Assembly: GCA_900317565.1 (NCBI GenBank)
Contig: ONHI01000014.1
Span: 1 to 52,196, forward strand
Direction: 5' to 3'
DNA length: 52,196 nt
Source: an uncultured Eubacteriales bacterium
Lineage (GTDB): Bacteria; Bacillota; Clostridia; Christensenellales; Aristaeellaceae
This document shows, in pieces, positions 1 through 7,866 of this stretch (position 1 is its first letter; each line of letters begins with the position of its first letter). The notes beneath the pieces are model-generated. The model was not told the DNA's origin. It worked only from the letters and a program-made list of their open reading frames with translations, and did no database searches. Both the position numbers and the translations under genes were made by a program.

Positions 1-374
1 GCCGCGCCCATCAGCGCGCCGAGGCCCACGCCCACCAGGATGGAGAACAGCATCGTCACCACCGGGGATATGCCCATGCGCTCATAGCCGTAGGCGATGA
101 ACATGCCCGTCAGCGACGCCACGGACGCCACGGACAGGTCGATACCGCCGGTGATCAGCACCATGGTCATGCCCACGGCGCTGATGCCGTAATAGGCGTT
201 GTCGGTGAAGAAGTTCACGAAGGTGCGAAGCGTAGTAAAGCCGATGCCGCCATAGCGAATCGCGCCATAGGCGTAGATCACCAGGAAGATGATCACCGTG
301 GCGTACACCATGATGTACTTCGGATTCATGATGCGGCTGAACAGGCTCTGTCGGTTCGTGGATTTTTGGCTCAT
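1..374 (-). CDS. yjfF: YjfF-like sugar ABC transporter permease (3' part beyond window)
   Basis: Inner-membrane permease of a galactofuranose-type sugar importer; only about the first 124 residues lie in the window, and the C-terminus runs off the left edge. My own translation from the ATG at 372-374 gives a short polar N-terminus, a first membrane helix near residues 20-36 and the motif GMTMVLITGGIDLSVAS, which is typical of BPD_transp_2 permeases of the ribose/galactofuranose class. The start overlaps the stop of the preceding permease gene by four bases (ATGA), so the two are translationally coupled. It is the fourth gene of ytfQ-ytfR-ytfT-yjfF, the order known from enterobacteria. The family assignment is firm; galactofuranose as substrate is inferred from the operon. 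Confidence 0.85.
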   Translation of the reverse strand, partial: MSQKSTNRQSLFSRIMNPKYIMVYATVIIFLVIYAYGAIRYGGIGFTTLRTFVNFFTDNAYYGISAVGMTMVLITGGIDLSVASVASLTGMFIAYGYERMGISPVVTMLFSILVGVGLGALMGA

Positions 375-1915
375 CTGACCGTGCCTCCTTTCACCATGCC
401 TCTGGCCTGGGTGCGCTTGGCCATCCAGGCGCGGACGGGCTCGGACTGCAGCACGATGACCACCGCGATGATCATGGCCTTGAACGCCATGGTCGCGTCG
501 GCAGGGATGCCGAAGAAATATACGAAGGTCACAATGGTGCGAATGATGATGGAACCCACGATGGTGCCCGCCAGGCTGAACTTGCCGCCGGTCATGCTCG
601 TGCCGCCGATGACCACGGAGAGGATGGCGTCCGTCTCGTAGTTCAGGCCGGCGTTGTTGGAGTCATTGGACATGATGCGGCTGGAATAGATCATGCCGGA
701 AATGCCGGACAGGAAGCCTGTCAGCGCAAACACGATCAATATGACCACCTTGGAATTGATGCCCGAAAGCCGGGATGCGCTGGGATTGATGCCGACAGAT
801 TCCACAAAGGTGCCGAAGGCCGTCTTGCGCACGAACAGCATCACCGCCACGACCACCACAAGGGTGATGATGATTGGCGTCGGCAGGAACAGGCAGCTGC
901 CCTGGCCGATCCAGCGGAAGGGGCTGTACATGGTAGTGTACTGCTTGCCGTTGGTAATGATCTGGGCCACGCCGCGGCCGGAAACCATCAGGATCAGCGT
1001 GGCGATGATGGGCTGCAGCTTCAGCTGTCCCACCAGCATGCCGTTGAAGGCGCCCATCAGCAGGCAGACCAGCAGCGGCACGAGCAGCACCAGGATATAG
1101 GGATATACGGAGTAATCGCCCGGGGTCTGGTAGAGGGGATTGGTGGGATCCCAACGCATCAGCTTCAGCGCCAGCGCGCCGGACACGGCCACCAGTGCGC
1201 CAACGGACAGGTCCGTGCCGCCCAGCGCGATGACCATCGTCATGCCCATGCCGATGATCGTGATCTCGGCGGAGCGGTTGATGATGTCGATCAGGTTGCC
1301 GTAGAGCATCCTGTTGGAGGGCTGGTAGCTGATGGAGAAGAAGTCGGGCCGGATGATCAGGCAGACGATCAGTATCAGGATCTCGGCGATCACGGCCCAG
1401 GTGATCTTGGAGCGCATGATGGAGGCAAAGTCCAGGTGTCTCGACTTCAGCACCAGCAGCAACGCCGCCAGGCACAGCACGGCGCCCGCCAGCAGGAAGG
1501 GCGTTTGCAGCTTCCACGCGGTTCGCAGGCCGGAGACCTTGGAAAAGCTGCCGATCACCTTGTCGTAAGCGGACCCCGATTCGACGACCTCGGGCTCCGA
1601 CGGATCGGCTTCTGCTTCCGAAGCCGCCTCGGCCGCCGCCTCGATCTCCTCCGCGGGGGCCTCCGTCCCGGCGACAGCCGTCGAATCATTGCCGCTTCTG
1701 GCCGCAGCCAGCACGGCCGCGTCGAAATCCGCCTTCACCGTGGCTTCATCGTGGTCGTTGATGAAGACCTCGCTGAAGCTGGCGTCGGAAAAGCTCAGCT
1801 TATAGTTGGAATAGATGGCGTCCTTCACCGCGCAGATCCGGGCAAAGCAGCCGACGCCGACGGCCAGCAGCACAATGCCGACGACCAGCAGTATCAGGTG
1901 GGACTTTTGCTTCAC
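371..1915 (-). CDS. ytfT: YtfT-like sugar ABC transporter permease with acidic N-terminal extension
   Basis: Membrane permease subunit of the same importer, 514 residues. The C-terminal two thirds (from about residue 170) is a normal BPD_transp_2 permease with GMGMTMVIALGGTDLSVGAL near residue 222. The first 170 residues are unusual: one membrane helix at about 7-28, a 110-residue Asp/Glu/Ala-rich segment, then a second helix at about 140-158. Ordinary family members are near 330-340 residues and lack this. The start is a GTG that overlaps the stop of ytfR (GTGA), with GGGAGG about ten bases upstream. The extension would lie outside the membrane and might touch the binding protein, which is inference only. 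Confidence 0.85.
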   Translation of the reverse strand: MKQKSHLILLVVGIVLLAVGVGCFARICAVKDAIYSNYKLSFSDASFSEVFINDHDEATVKADFDAAVLAAARSGNDSTAVAGTEAPAEEIEAAAEAASEAEADPSEPEVVESGSAYDKVIGSFSKVSGLRTAWKLQTPFLLAGAVLCLAALLLVLKSRHLDFASIMRSKITWAVIAEILILIVCLIIRPDFFSISYQPSNRMLYGNLIDIINRSAEITIIGMGMTMVIALGGTDLSVGALVAVSGALALKLMRWDPTNPLYQTPGDYSVYPYILVLLVPLLVCLLMGAFNGMLVGQLKLQPIIATLILMVSGRGVAQIITNGKQYTTMYSPFRWIGQGSCLFLPTPIIITLVVVVAVMLFVRKTAFGTFVESVGINPSASRLSGINSKVVILIVFALTGFLSGISGMIYSSRIMSNDSNNAGLNYETDAILSVVIGGTSMTGGKFSLAGTIVGSIIIRTIVTFVYFFGIPADATMAFKAMIIAVVIVLQSEPVRAWMAKRTQARGMVKGGTVR

Positions 1916-3408
1916 TGCGCGTCACCTCCCTCGGCGATGATTTGCAGGATACGGCTCTGGGTGTTGCTGTCAAAGGGTCCCTCCAGCTCGCCGGCCTTCT
2001 TGCCGTCCCGCATGATGACGATCCGGTTGGAGCAGCGGATGACCTCCTCCAGCTCGGAGGAAATGAATATGACGGATACGCCGTCCTTGCACATCTCCAG
2101 CATCAGGCGCTGGATCTCGGCCTTGGCGCCCACGTCGATGCCTCGGGTGGGCTCGTCCAGAATCAGCAGGTCCGGCTGGGTGGCCATCCAGCGGGCCAGT
2201 ATCACCTTCTGCTGGTTTCCGCCGGAAAGCTCGCCGATCTTCTTCTCCGCGTCCGGCGTGGCGATGGACAGCGCCTTGATGTATTTATCCGCCAGCTCGT
2301 TCTGCTCTGCCCGGCTCAGCGGATGCAGGAATCCCCGCTTGGCCTGCACGGCCAGCATGATGTTCTCCCGGATGGACAGATCGCCCACGATGCCATCCCG
2401 CTTCCGGTCTTCGGGACAAAAGGCCACGCCGCCCATGATGGCGTCGAAGGGCTTTTTGACCTCGACCACCTTGCCGTTCAGGCTCAGCTTGCCGCTGGTG
2501 GGGCGGTTAGCGCCGAAGATCATTTCGGCGGTCTCGGTGCGCCCGGAGCCCAGCAGCCCCGCAAAGCCCACCAGCTCGCCCTTTTTCATGCTCAAACTGA
2601 TATCCGCCACAGCGCCCGGAGCGCCCAGATGCTCCGCGTTGAGCATCACGGGGGCGTCCGCCGCCACATCGGCCGGATGCAGGTCGAATATATTCTCCAT
2701 GTCCTTGCCGACCATCAGCGTGACCAGTTGCAGCTTGTTGATTTCATCGATGTCGTAGCAACCCACCAGATGGCCGTTGCGCAGTATCGTCATGCGATCG
2801 GAGATGGCATAGATCTGGTCGAGGAAGTGGGTGATAAATATAATGCCCAGTCCCTCGGCCTTCAGCTCCCGCATGACCTCGAACAGCAGCTGCACCTCAT
2901 TCTCGTCCAGAGACGAGGTGGGCTCGTCCAATATCAGTATCTTGGCATTGATGTTCACCGCCCGGGCGATGGACACCATCTGCTGTATAGCAGTGGAATA
3001 ATAGGAAAGCGGGCGCGTGACGTCAATGTCCAGATGAAACCGCTTCATCAATTCCCGCGCCTTGGCGTTGATGACCTTATGCTTGAATTCCCTGCGGCCT
3101 ACGAATATGTTCTCCGCCACGGTCAGATTCGGGCACAGGTTGATCTCCTGAAACACGGTGGATATGCCCATATCGATGGCATTCTGCGGGCTGGTGGGCG
3201 TAATTTCCCTGCCGTCGAACAGGATGGTTCCCGCGTCCTTGTGATTGACGCCCGTCAGGCATTTGATCAGCGTGGATTTTCCGGCGCCGTTTTCGCCCAG
3301 CAGCGCGTGTACCTCGCCGGCACGCAGAGAGAAATCCACGCCGTCCAGCGCCTTGACGCCGGGGAATTGGATTTCAATGCCCTTCATTTCCAGTATGTTT
3401 TCCGGCAA
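1912..3408 (-). CDS. ytfR: YtfR-like sugar ABC transporter ATP-binding protein (two ATPase domains)
   Basis: Cytoplasmic ATPase that drives sugar uptake through the YtfT/YjfF permeases. It has the tandem ABC layout of RbsA/MglA/YtfR: N-terminal domain with Walker A GENGAGKST near residue 40 and Walker B LILDEPTSSLDE, and a C-terminal domain with a degenerate P-loop (GLLGSGRTE), signature LSGGNQQKV and LLILDEPTRGIDVGAKAEI. I chose the TTG at 3408 over the GTG at 3417 because AGGA lies about ten bases before the TTG but only one base before the GTG. It is separated from ytfQ by a strong hairpin (3443-3472), which probably reduces its expression relative to the binding protein. Confidence 0.88.
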   Translation of the reverse strand: MPENILEMKGIEIQFPGVKALDGVDFSLRAGEVHALLGENGAGKSTLIKCLTGVNHKDAGTILFDGREITPTSPQNAIDMGISTVFQEINLCPNLTVAENIFVGRREFKHKVINAKARELMKRFHLDIDVTRPLSYYSTAIQQMVSIARAVNINAKILILDEPTSSLDENEVQLLFEVMRELKAEGLGIIFITHFLDQIYAISDRMTILRNGHLVGCYDIDEINKLQLVTLMVGKDMENIFDLHPADVAADAPVMLNAEHLGAPGAVADISLSMKKGELVGFAGLLGSGRTETAEMIFGANRPTSGKLSLNGKVVEVKKPFDAIMGGVAFCPEDRKRDGIVGDLSIRENIMLAVQAKRGFLHPLSRAEQNELADKYIKALSIATPDAEKKIGELSGGNQQKVILARWMATQPDLLILDEPTRGIDVGAKAEIQRLMLEMCKDGVSVIFISSELEEVIRCSNRIVIMRDGKKAGELEGPFDSNTQSRILQIIAEGGDAQ

Positions 3409-3442
3409 AAATATCACTTCCTAATAATCGTCGATTAAACTC

Positions 3443-3472
3443 AAAAACAGGGCGGTAGAAACTACCGCCCTG
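3443..3472 (-). terminator. Intercistronic hairpin terminator/attenuator between ytfQ and ytfR
   Basis: A perfect 11-base-pair stem (3448-3458 with 3462-3472) and a three-base loop, followed on the minus strand by a run of five T (3443-3447). This is a rho-independent terminator placed between the substrate-binding gene and the ATPase/permease genes. Partial termination here would give more binding protein than transporter core, a known arrangement in sugar ABC operons. Confidence 0.8.
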
Positions 3473-3522
3473 CAAAGGTTACTCGCTATGCAGCAGCAGC
3501 CTTATATCCGGTTCGCGGGGAA

Positions 3523-4512
3523 TTAATACTGACGCTCGTCGATGACATCGGCAGCCTTCACGGAAGTGGTGCCCTCAACCTCGATGCCGCCAACGCAGTC
3601 AAACACGCCCTCTTCGGGATGCACGACAGTCTTGTCGAAGGTCTCGCCAGCCTCCAGCGCCTCGATGGTCTCGACGACGAAGGGGCCGTACAGCGGGTTG
3701 CACTCGACGGTGCAGTTCATCTCACCGGCAACGATCGCCTCGAAGGCAGCCTTAACGGAGTCGCAGCCGACGATGATGATGTCCTCGCCGGGCACCTTGC
3801 CGGCGGCCTTGATGGCGTCGATGGCGCCCAGGGCCATATCGTCGTTCTGAGCGATCAGCACATCGATCTGGTCGATGGACTTCAGCCAGCTCTCCATCAG
3901 GGCCTGGCCTTCGGCGCGGGTGAAGTTACCGGTCTGCTGGCCGACAACCTTCATGAAGGGATAGTCCGCCAGAGCGGCCAGGTTGCCCTCGGTGCGGCCG
4001 ACCTGCGCGTCAGCGCCGGTGGTGCCTTCCATGATGACCACGTTCACGTCCTCGGTGTCGCGGCCCAGGCTCTTCAGATATTCGCCGGCCCACTGCACCT
4101 GGCGACGGCCCTCCAGCGGGAAGTCACCGCCGAAAGCGGCCTTGTACTCGATCTTGTCCGCGCAGTCCGGGATGCGGTCCAACAGGATCAGCGGGATCTC
4201 AGCCTCGTTGACCTCGGTCAGGACCTCGTCCCAGCCGGAGGTGACAACGCCGGTGAACAGGATGTAATCGACGCCCTGGGTAATGAAGTTGCGCAGCGCC
4301 TGGATCTGATTCTCCTGCTTCTGCTGGCCGTCGGAGTACACGAACTCCCAGCCCTCATGGCCTTCGATGGCGGCGGTCACGCTGTCGGTATTGGCAGTAC
4401 GCCAGTCGGACTCCTGGCCGATCTGGGAGAAGGCAATGGTCAGCGCAGAGGCGCTGGCGACCATGCTCAGCACCAGGCCCAGAGCCAGAACGAGAGTCAA
4501 CAGTTTCTTCAT
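3523..4512 (-). CDS. ytfQ: YtfQ-like galactofuranose-type substrate-binding protein
   Basis: Exported periplasmic-binding-type (family 1) sugar-binding protein, 329 residues. It opens with a signal peptide (MKKLL, hydrophobic core, cleavage after ASA near residue 23) without a clear lipobox. The mature part follows E. coli YtfQ closely as I remember it: TIAFSQIGQESDWR, then SDGQQKQENQIQALR, PLILLDR, and AQNDDMALGAIDAIKAAG. The DGQQKQENQ motif is characteristic of YtfQ. A canonical GGAGGAAG ribosome site lies upstream. It is the first gene of the operon and has its own promoter at 4558-4587. Without a lipobox, how the protein is held at a Gram-positive surface is unclear. Confidence 0.88.
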   Translation of the reverse strand: MKKLLTLVLALGLVLSMVASASALTIAFSQIGQESDWRTANTDSVTAAIEGHEGWEFVYSDGQQKQENQIQALRNFITQGVDYILFTGVVTSGWDEVLTEVNEAEIPLILLDRIPDCADKIEYKAAFGGDFPLEGRRQVQWAGEYLKSLGRDTEDVNVVIMEGTTGADAQVGRTEGNLAALADYPFMKVVGQQTGNFTRAEGQALMESWLKSIDQIDVLIAQNDDMALGAIDAIKAAGKVPGEDIIIVGCDSVKAAFEAIVAGEMNCTVECNPLYGPFVVETIEALEAGETFDKTVVHPEEGVFDCVGGIEVEGTTSVKAADVIDERQY

Positions 4513-4557
4513 GGATTCTTCCTCCTTACATTTTCGGGCTTTTGCCCGGATGTAGCT

Positions 4558-4587
4558 ATTATACCATTTGTTTTAATCTTTTGTAAA
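4558..4587 (-). promoter_or_regulatory. Sigma-A promoter of ytfQRT-yjfF
   Basis: On the minus strand TTTACA (4582-4587), an 18-base spacer and TATAAT (4558-4563). A small hairpin with a CGGGC/GCCCG stem lies in the leader before the GGAGG of ytfQ. The surrounding 150 bases are clearly AT-rich compared with the coding sequence. Confidence 0.75.
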
Positions 4588-4695
4588 CGGCAACTCACAT
4601 CAATTTTCCATCTGATTTTTGTGTATTATTCATATATTCAACACAATGCAATATTATTTCCCCTTAAATTAGGGACATTATTAGCCGAAATGCAC

Positions 4696-4746
4696 AAAAA
4701 ATACTCCTGCCAGCCCTATTTACGCATGACTGGCAGGGGTATTTTT
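4696..4746. terminator. Hairpin terminator downstream of the sugar-phosphate transferase gene
   Basis: An inverted repeat (ATACTCCTGCCAG at 4701-4713 with CTGGCAGGGGTAT at 4730-4742, one G-T wobble) is flanked by A-runs on the left and T-runs on the right, so it can act in both directions. It lies just past the stop of the minus-strand transferase gene and upstream of the ytfQ promoter region. Confidence 0.75.
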
Positions 4747-4754
4747 CAATCCGT

Positions 4755-6200
4755 TCACGCCGCAGGCTTGTCGTCGTTCTGGGCCACCACCTGGCCCGGG
4801 GCGATGCCCTCGGTGCTGTCCCGCTTGAACAGTATCATCATCGTGGCGAACAGTATCTTGACGTCCTCGATGATGCTGGGCCGGGAGATGTACATCAGGT
4901 CCATCTGCAGCTTGTCATAGGGCGTGGTGTTGTACTTGCCGTACACCTGGGCATAGCCGGTCAGGCCCGCCTTGGCCTGGAGGCGAAGGGCGAATTCCGG
5001 CATCTCCTTTTCGTACTCCGCGGCGATCTCGGGCCGCTCCGGGCGCGGACCGACGATGCTCATGCTGCCGCCCAGCACGTTGAACAGCTGGGGCAGCTCG
5101 TCGATGCGGTGGGAGCGCAGCACGCGGCCGATCTTCGTGATGCGGGGGTCGGATTCCCCGGTGGACAGGCGCGCCACGCCATCCCGCTCCGCCGATTCCA
5201 CCATCGACCGGAACTTCAGCATGCTGAATTCCCGCCCGTCCTTGGTCAGCCGGGTCTGCCGGTAGAGTATCGATCCGCCGTCCTCCAGCTTGATCAGCAC
5301 CGCCGTCACCAGCAGCACCGGGCTTGTGAGCACCAGCAGGAATATGCTCATCAGGATATCCAGCGCCCGCTTGGCCAGCAGGTGCTCCGGCGGCGGGTTG
5401 TAGCGGTCCACGCGCAGCATGGGCAGGTGGAGCATATGTATCTTCTTCGCGCCGCTCATGATCACGTCGCCCACCCGCGGGATGATGTACACCACGATGC
5501 CGTTGGCCACGCAATACTTCAATATCACGTTGCGCTCATGGCTGTGCACGCCGCACAGGAACACCGACGTGAGGCTGCCGAGCATCTCCATGTTGCGCTC
5601 CAGGCACTCCTCCACGGTGCAGACCACCTGCACGTCGAACTTCTGCTCCATGCCGTACTGGCCGAACAGGTCCTCCACGCCGCGGCGCACGTCGTAGACC
5701 ACGCCGGTCCTCTGCCCGGCGTAGTGGGCGAAATACCATCGGTTCGCCGCCCAGCACCAAAACGCCCCCAGCGCGATCTGCCCCGCCAGCGCCGCCAGCG
5801 CGGGCAGTATGTTCGGGAACGCGCCGCTCATCAGCCACAGCACGATGTACATGAAGCCGTCCGCGAACACCACGCTCAGCAGCTGGGCGTAGAACATCTC
5901 CGACACGCGCTTCAGCGACACCAGGAAGGCGTCGTAGGTCCTGCCGAAGAAGGCGTACAGCACGATGAACATCAGTATGATGCCGCCTCCCCTGTACACG
6001 GAGGGGAATATGACCACGGTGTGGACATAGTACAGCAGCCAGCACAGTATGAAGGGCAGGGCGATCATCAGCACATTGGCAACCTTGATCAGCCTGAGCC
6101 CGAAATCGTGGCGCAGGTTGATGGCCCGCTTCGGCGCCCGCGGCAGGGAGCGTCCGCGCCGCTCTCTGCCCCGCGCCTGGGCCCGCCTCTGGGCATCCAT
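4755..6200 (-). CDS. Polyprenyl glycosylphosphotransferase (exopolysaccharide/O-unit initiating sugar transferase)
   Basis: Integral membrane enzyme that transfers a sugar phosphate to undecaprenyl phosphate, the first step of an exopolysaccharide or capsule repeat unit. The 481 residues show an N-terminal membrane domain (helices from about 35 to 150), a cytoplasmic CoA-binding-like middle region, a further hydrophobic hairpin (ALDILMSIFLLVLTSPVLLV) and the C-terminal catalytic bac_transf domain with KFRSM, SHRIDELPQLFNVLGG, SIVGPRPERPE and KAGLTGYAQVYGKYNT. It is monocistronic: it has its own promoter at 6283-6311 and its own terminator. The start ATG at 6200 has only a weak ribosome site; a second ATG at 6196 is out of frame. 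Which sugar is used cannot be told. Confidence 0.9.
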   Translation of the reverse strand: MDAQRRAQARGRERRGRSLPRAPKRAINLRHDFGLRLIKVANVLMIALPFILCWLLYYVHTVVIFPSVYRGGGIILMFIVLYAFFGRTYDAFLVSLKRVSEMFYAQLLSVVFADGFMYIVLWLMSGAFPNILPALAALAGQIALGAFWCWAANRWYFAHYAGQRTGVVYDVRRGVEDLFGQYGMEQKFDVQVVCTVEECLERNMEMLGSLTSVFLCGVHSHERNVILKYCVANGIVVYIIPRVGDVIMSGAKKIHMLHLPMLRVDRYNPPPEHLLAKRALDILMSIFLLVLTSPVLLVTAVLIKLEDGGSILYRQTRLTKDGREFSMLKFRSMVESAERDGVARLSTGESDPRITKIGRVLRSHRIDELPQLFNVLGGSMSIVGPRPERPEIAAEYEKEMPEFALRLQAKAGLTGYAQVYGKYNTTPYDKLQMDLMYISRPSIIEDVKILFATMMILFKRDSTEGIAPGQVVAQNDDKPAA

Positions 6201-6237
6201 CGTCTAATTCACAACCTTTATGTCGTTGTTATTCCAG

Positions 6238-6258
6238 GGCGGTTTTACCCAAACCGCC
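6238..6258 (-). promoter_or_regulatory. Leader hairpin upstream of the sugar transferase gene
   Basis: Perfect 8-base-pair inverted repeat (GGCGGTTT at 6238-6245, AAACCGCC at 6251-6258) with a 5-base loop. It sits between the inferred transcription start (near 6276) and the start codon at 6200. There is no T-run, so it is not a terminator; an RNA-stability or protein-binding role is possible. Confidence 0.4.
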
Positions 6259-6282
6259 ATATCGTATAACTTTTCATTTTCT

Positions 6283-6311
6283 ATTCTATCCGAGTTGGGC
6301 CCGATTGTCAA
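6283..6311 (-). promoter_or_regulatory. Sigma-A promoter of the sugar transferase gene
   Basis: On the minus strand a perfect TTGACA (6306-6311), a 17-base spacer and TAGAAT (6283-6288). Confidence 0.8.
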
Positions 6312-6346
6312 CGGATTTACCTGGGTTTGACAATGATGACGAAACT

Positions 6347-6376
6347 GCCCCGGCAGGCCCGCGCCTCCCGGGGCAA
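6347..6376 (-). terminator. Possible recA terminator hairpin
   Basis: An 8-base GC-rich stem (TGCCCCGG with CCGGGGCA) lies just after the recA stop. It is followed only by GTTTCG rather than a T-run, so termination may be weak. Confidence 0.4.
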
Positions 6377-6397
6377 TTCATATCGGCGTATATGCGA

Positions 6398-7522
6398 TTA
6401 TTCGTCCAGCTCGAATTCCTCGTCGCCGTCCTCGTCCTCGTCGATCTCCTCGGACGCGCCGGGGCTCTCCAGCGGGGCCTCGATGCCGCCGCTCTTGAAG
6501 CTCTCGCGGATCTTCGCCTCCACCTCGTCGAAGGCCTCGGGGTTGTCCCGGAAGTACCGGCGGGCGTTGTCCCGGCCCTGGCCGATGCGCTCGCCCTTGT
6601 AGGAGTAGAAGGAGCCCGACTTCTGCACGATGTCCTGCTCCACCGCGATGTCCAGCAGCTCGCCCTCCCGGGAGATGCCCTCGCCGTACAGCATGTCCAC
6701 GATGCAGGTGCGGAAGGGCGGCGCGACCTTGTTCTTGACGATCTTGATCTTCGTGCGGTTGCCGACGATCTCCTTGCCCTCCTTGATGGCCTCGCTCTTG
6801 CGGATGTCGATGCGCACGGAGGCGTAGAACTTCAGCGCCTTGCCGCCGGTGGTGGTCTCGGGGTTGCCGTACATCACGCCCACCTTCTCGCGCAGCTGGT
6901 TGATGAAGATCACCACGGCGTTGGTCTTGGAGATCACGCCGGTCAGCTTGCGCAGCGCCTGGGACATCAGCCGGGCCTGCAGGCCCACGTGGCTGTCGCC
7001 CATGTCGCCCTCGATCTCGGCCTTGGGCACCAGCGCGGCCACGCTGTCCACCACGACGATGTCGATCGCGCCGGAGCGCACCAGCGCCTCGCAGATGTCC
7101 AGCGCCTGCTCGCCGTTGTCCGGCTGGGACACGTACAGCTCGTCGATGTCCACGCCCAGCTTGCTGGCGTAAACCGGATCCAGCGCGTGCTCCGCGTCGA
7201 TGAACGCCGCGGTGCCGCCGGCCTTCTGGGCCTGGGCCACGCAGTGCAGCGCCACCGTGGTCTTACCGGAGGATTCCGGCCCGTAGATCTCTACGATGCG
7301 GCCCTTGGGCAGTCCGCCCACGCCCAGCGCGAAGTCCAGCTGCAGGCTGCCCGTGGGGATGACCTCCACCTGCATGTTGTTCGCGGCGTTGCCCAGCTTC
7401 ATCACCGAACCCTTGCCAAAGTCCTTCTCGATCTTGCCCAGCGCCACTTCCAGCGCCTTCTTCCTGTCGTCGCCGAATTTCTGGGTCGCGGGCTTCTTCT
7501 CCGCCTTCTTCTCCGCTGCCAT
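6398..7522 (-). CDS. recA: RecA recombinase
   Basis: DNA recombinase that forms filaments on single-stranded DNA, catalyses strand exchange and triggers LexA self-cleavage. The 374-residue product shows Walker [20 protein letters not shown], Walker [15 protein letters not shown], the L1/L2 region with [19 protein letters not shown], and a typical acidic C-terminal tail rich in D and E. I placed the start at the ATG at 7522: GGAGG lies eight bases upstream, whereas a TTG 15 bases further upstream would have that site inside the gene. Two LexA-like boxes and a TATAAT lie upstream. The gene is directly downstream of, and codirectional with, the phage-type cluster. Confidence 0.98.
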   Translation of the reverse strand: MAAEKKAEKKPATQKFGDDRKKALEVALGKIEKDFGKGSVMKLGNAANNMQVEVIPTGSLQLDFALGVGGLPKGRIVEIYGPESSGKTTVALHCVAQAQKAGGTAAFIDAEHALDPVYASKLGVDIDELYVSQPDNGEQALDICEALVRSGAIDIVVVDSVAALVPKAEIEGDMGDSHVGLQARLMSQALRKLTGVISKTNAVVIFINQLREKVGVMYGNPETTTGGKALKFYASVRIDIRKSEAIKEGKEIVGNRTKIKIVKNKVAPPFRTCIVDMLYGEGISREGELLDIAVEQDIVQKSGSFYSYKGERIGQGRDNARRYFRDNPEAFDEVEAKIRESFKSGGIEAPLESPGASEEIDEDEDGDEEFELDE

Positions 7523-7608
7523 GTGGGTATCCTCCAACGCATATTTTCGCGGGCCAGGCCCGCCGCTTCGTGATGCTCATGCCCGTCTCCCGGGCCGATT
7601 GCTCACTC

Positions 7609-7675
7609 ATTATAACACACCGTGCGCCGGATTTCTATCGAACATATGTTTAATTTTTTATCGAACACCTATTCG
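7609..7675 (-). promoter_or_regulatory. recA promoter with two LexA (SOS) boxes
   Basis: On the minus strand TATAAT sits at 7609-7614 with a weak -35 (TAGAAA) 17 bases away. CGAACATATGTTTA (7639-7652) matches the Bacillus-type SOS box CGAACATATGTTCG at 12 of 14 positions. A second, weaker copy (CGAACACCTATTCG, 7662-7675, 11 of 14) lies 23 bases away and overlaps the stop of the last phage-type gene. This is strong evidence for DNA-damage control of recA. Confidence 0.82.
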
Positions 7676-7866
7676 CCCAGGCTCTGCGCGGCGTGCTCCA
7701 GCACCGCGCGGGCGGCCTCCGCCACCCCTTCGTCGGTGATCACCCGGTCGAAGCGCCGGTTGTCGCTGACGATCAGGCCGGTGTTCTCGTCGATCTCGCT
7801 CCATGTGGCGCTCAGCCGCAGCCCCACGGCGTCCGAAAACACGGTCGCGCTGGTAATCCTCTTCAT
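7669..7866 (-). CDS. Small tail-module protein of the phage-type cluster
   Basis: A 65-residue protein (begins MKRITSATVFSDAVG) that overlaps the end of the large tail gene by four bases, so it is translationally coupled to it and probably part of the same particle or its assembly. It has no signal peptide or membrane helix and I do not recognise a domain. It is the last gene of the cluster: the next gene downstream is recA, where phages of this type would usually carry holin and endolysin genes. Its stop codon lies inside the second LexA-like box. Confidence 0.65.
   Translation of the reverse strand: MKRITSATVFSDAVGLRLSATWSEIDENTGLIVSDNRRFDRVITDEGVAEAARAVLEHAAQSLGE

Noticed and set aside
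6238..6258. Riboswitch in the leader of the sugar transferase gene
   Set aside because: Only one simple hairpin is present and no known riboswitch core or expression platform was recognised.
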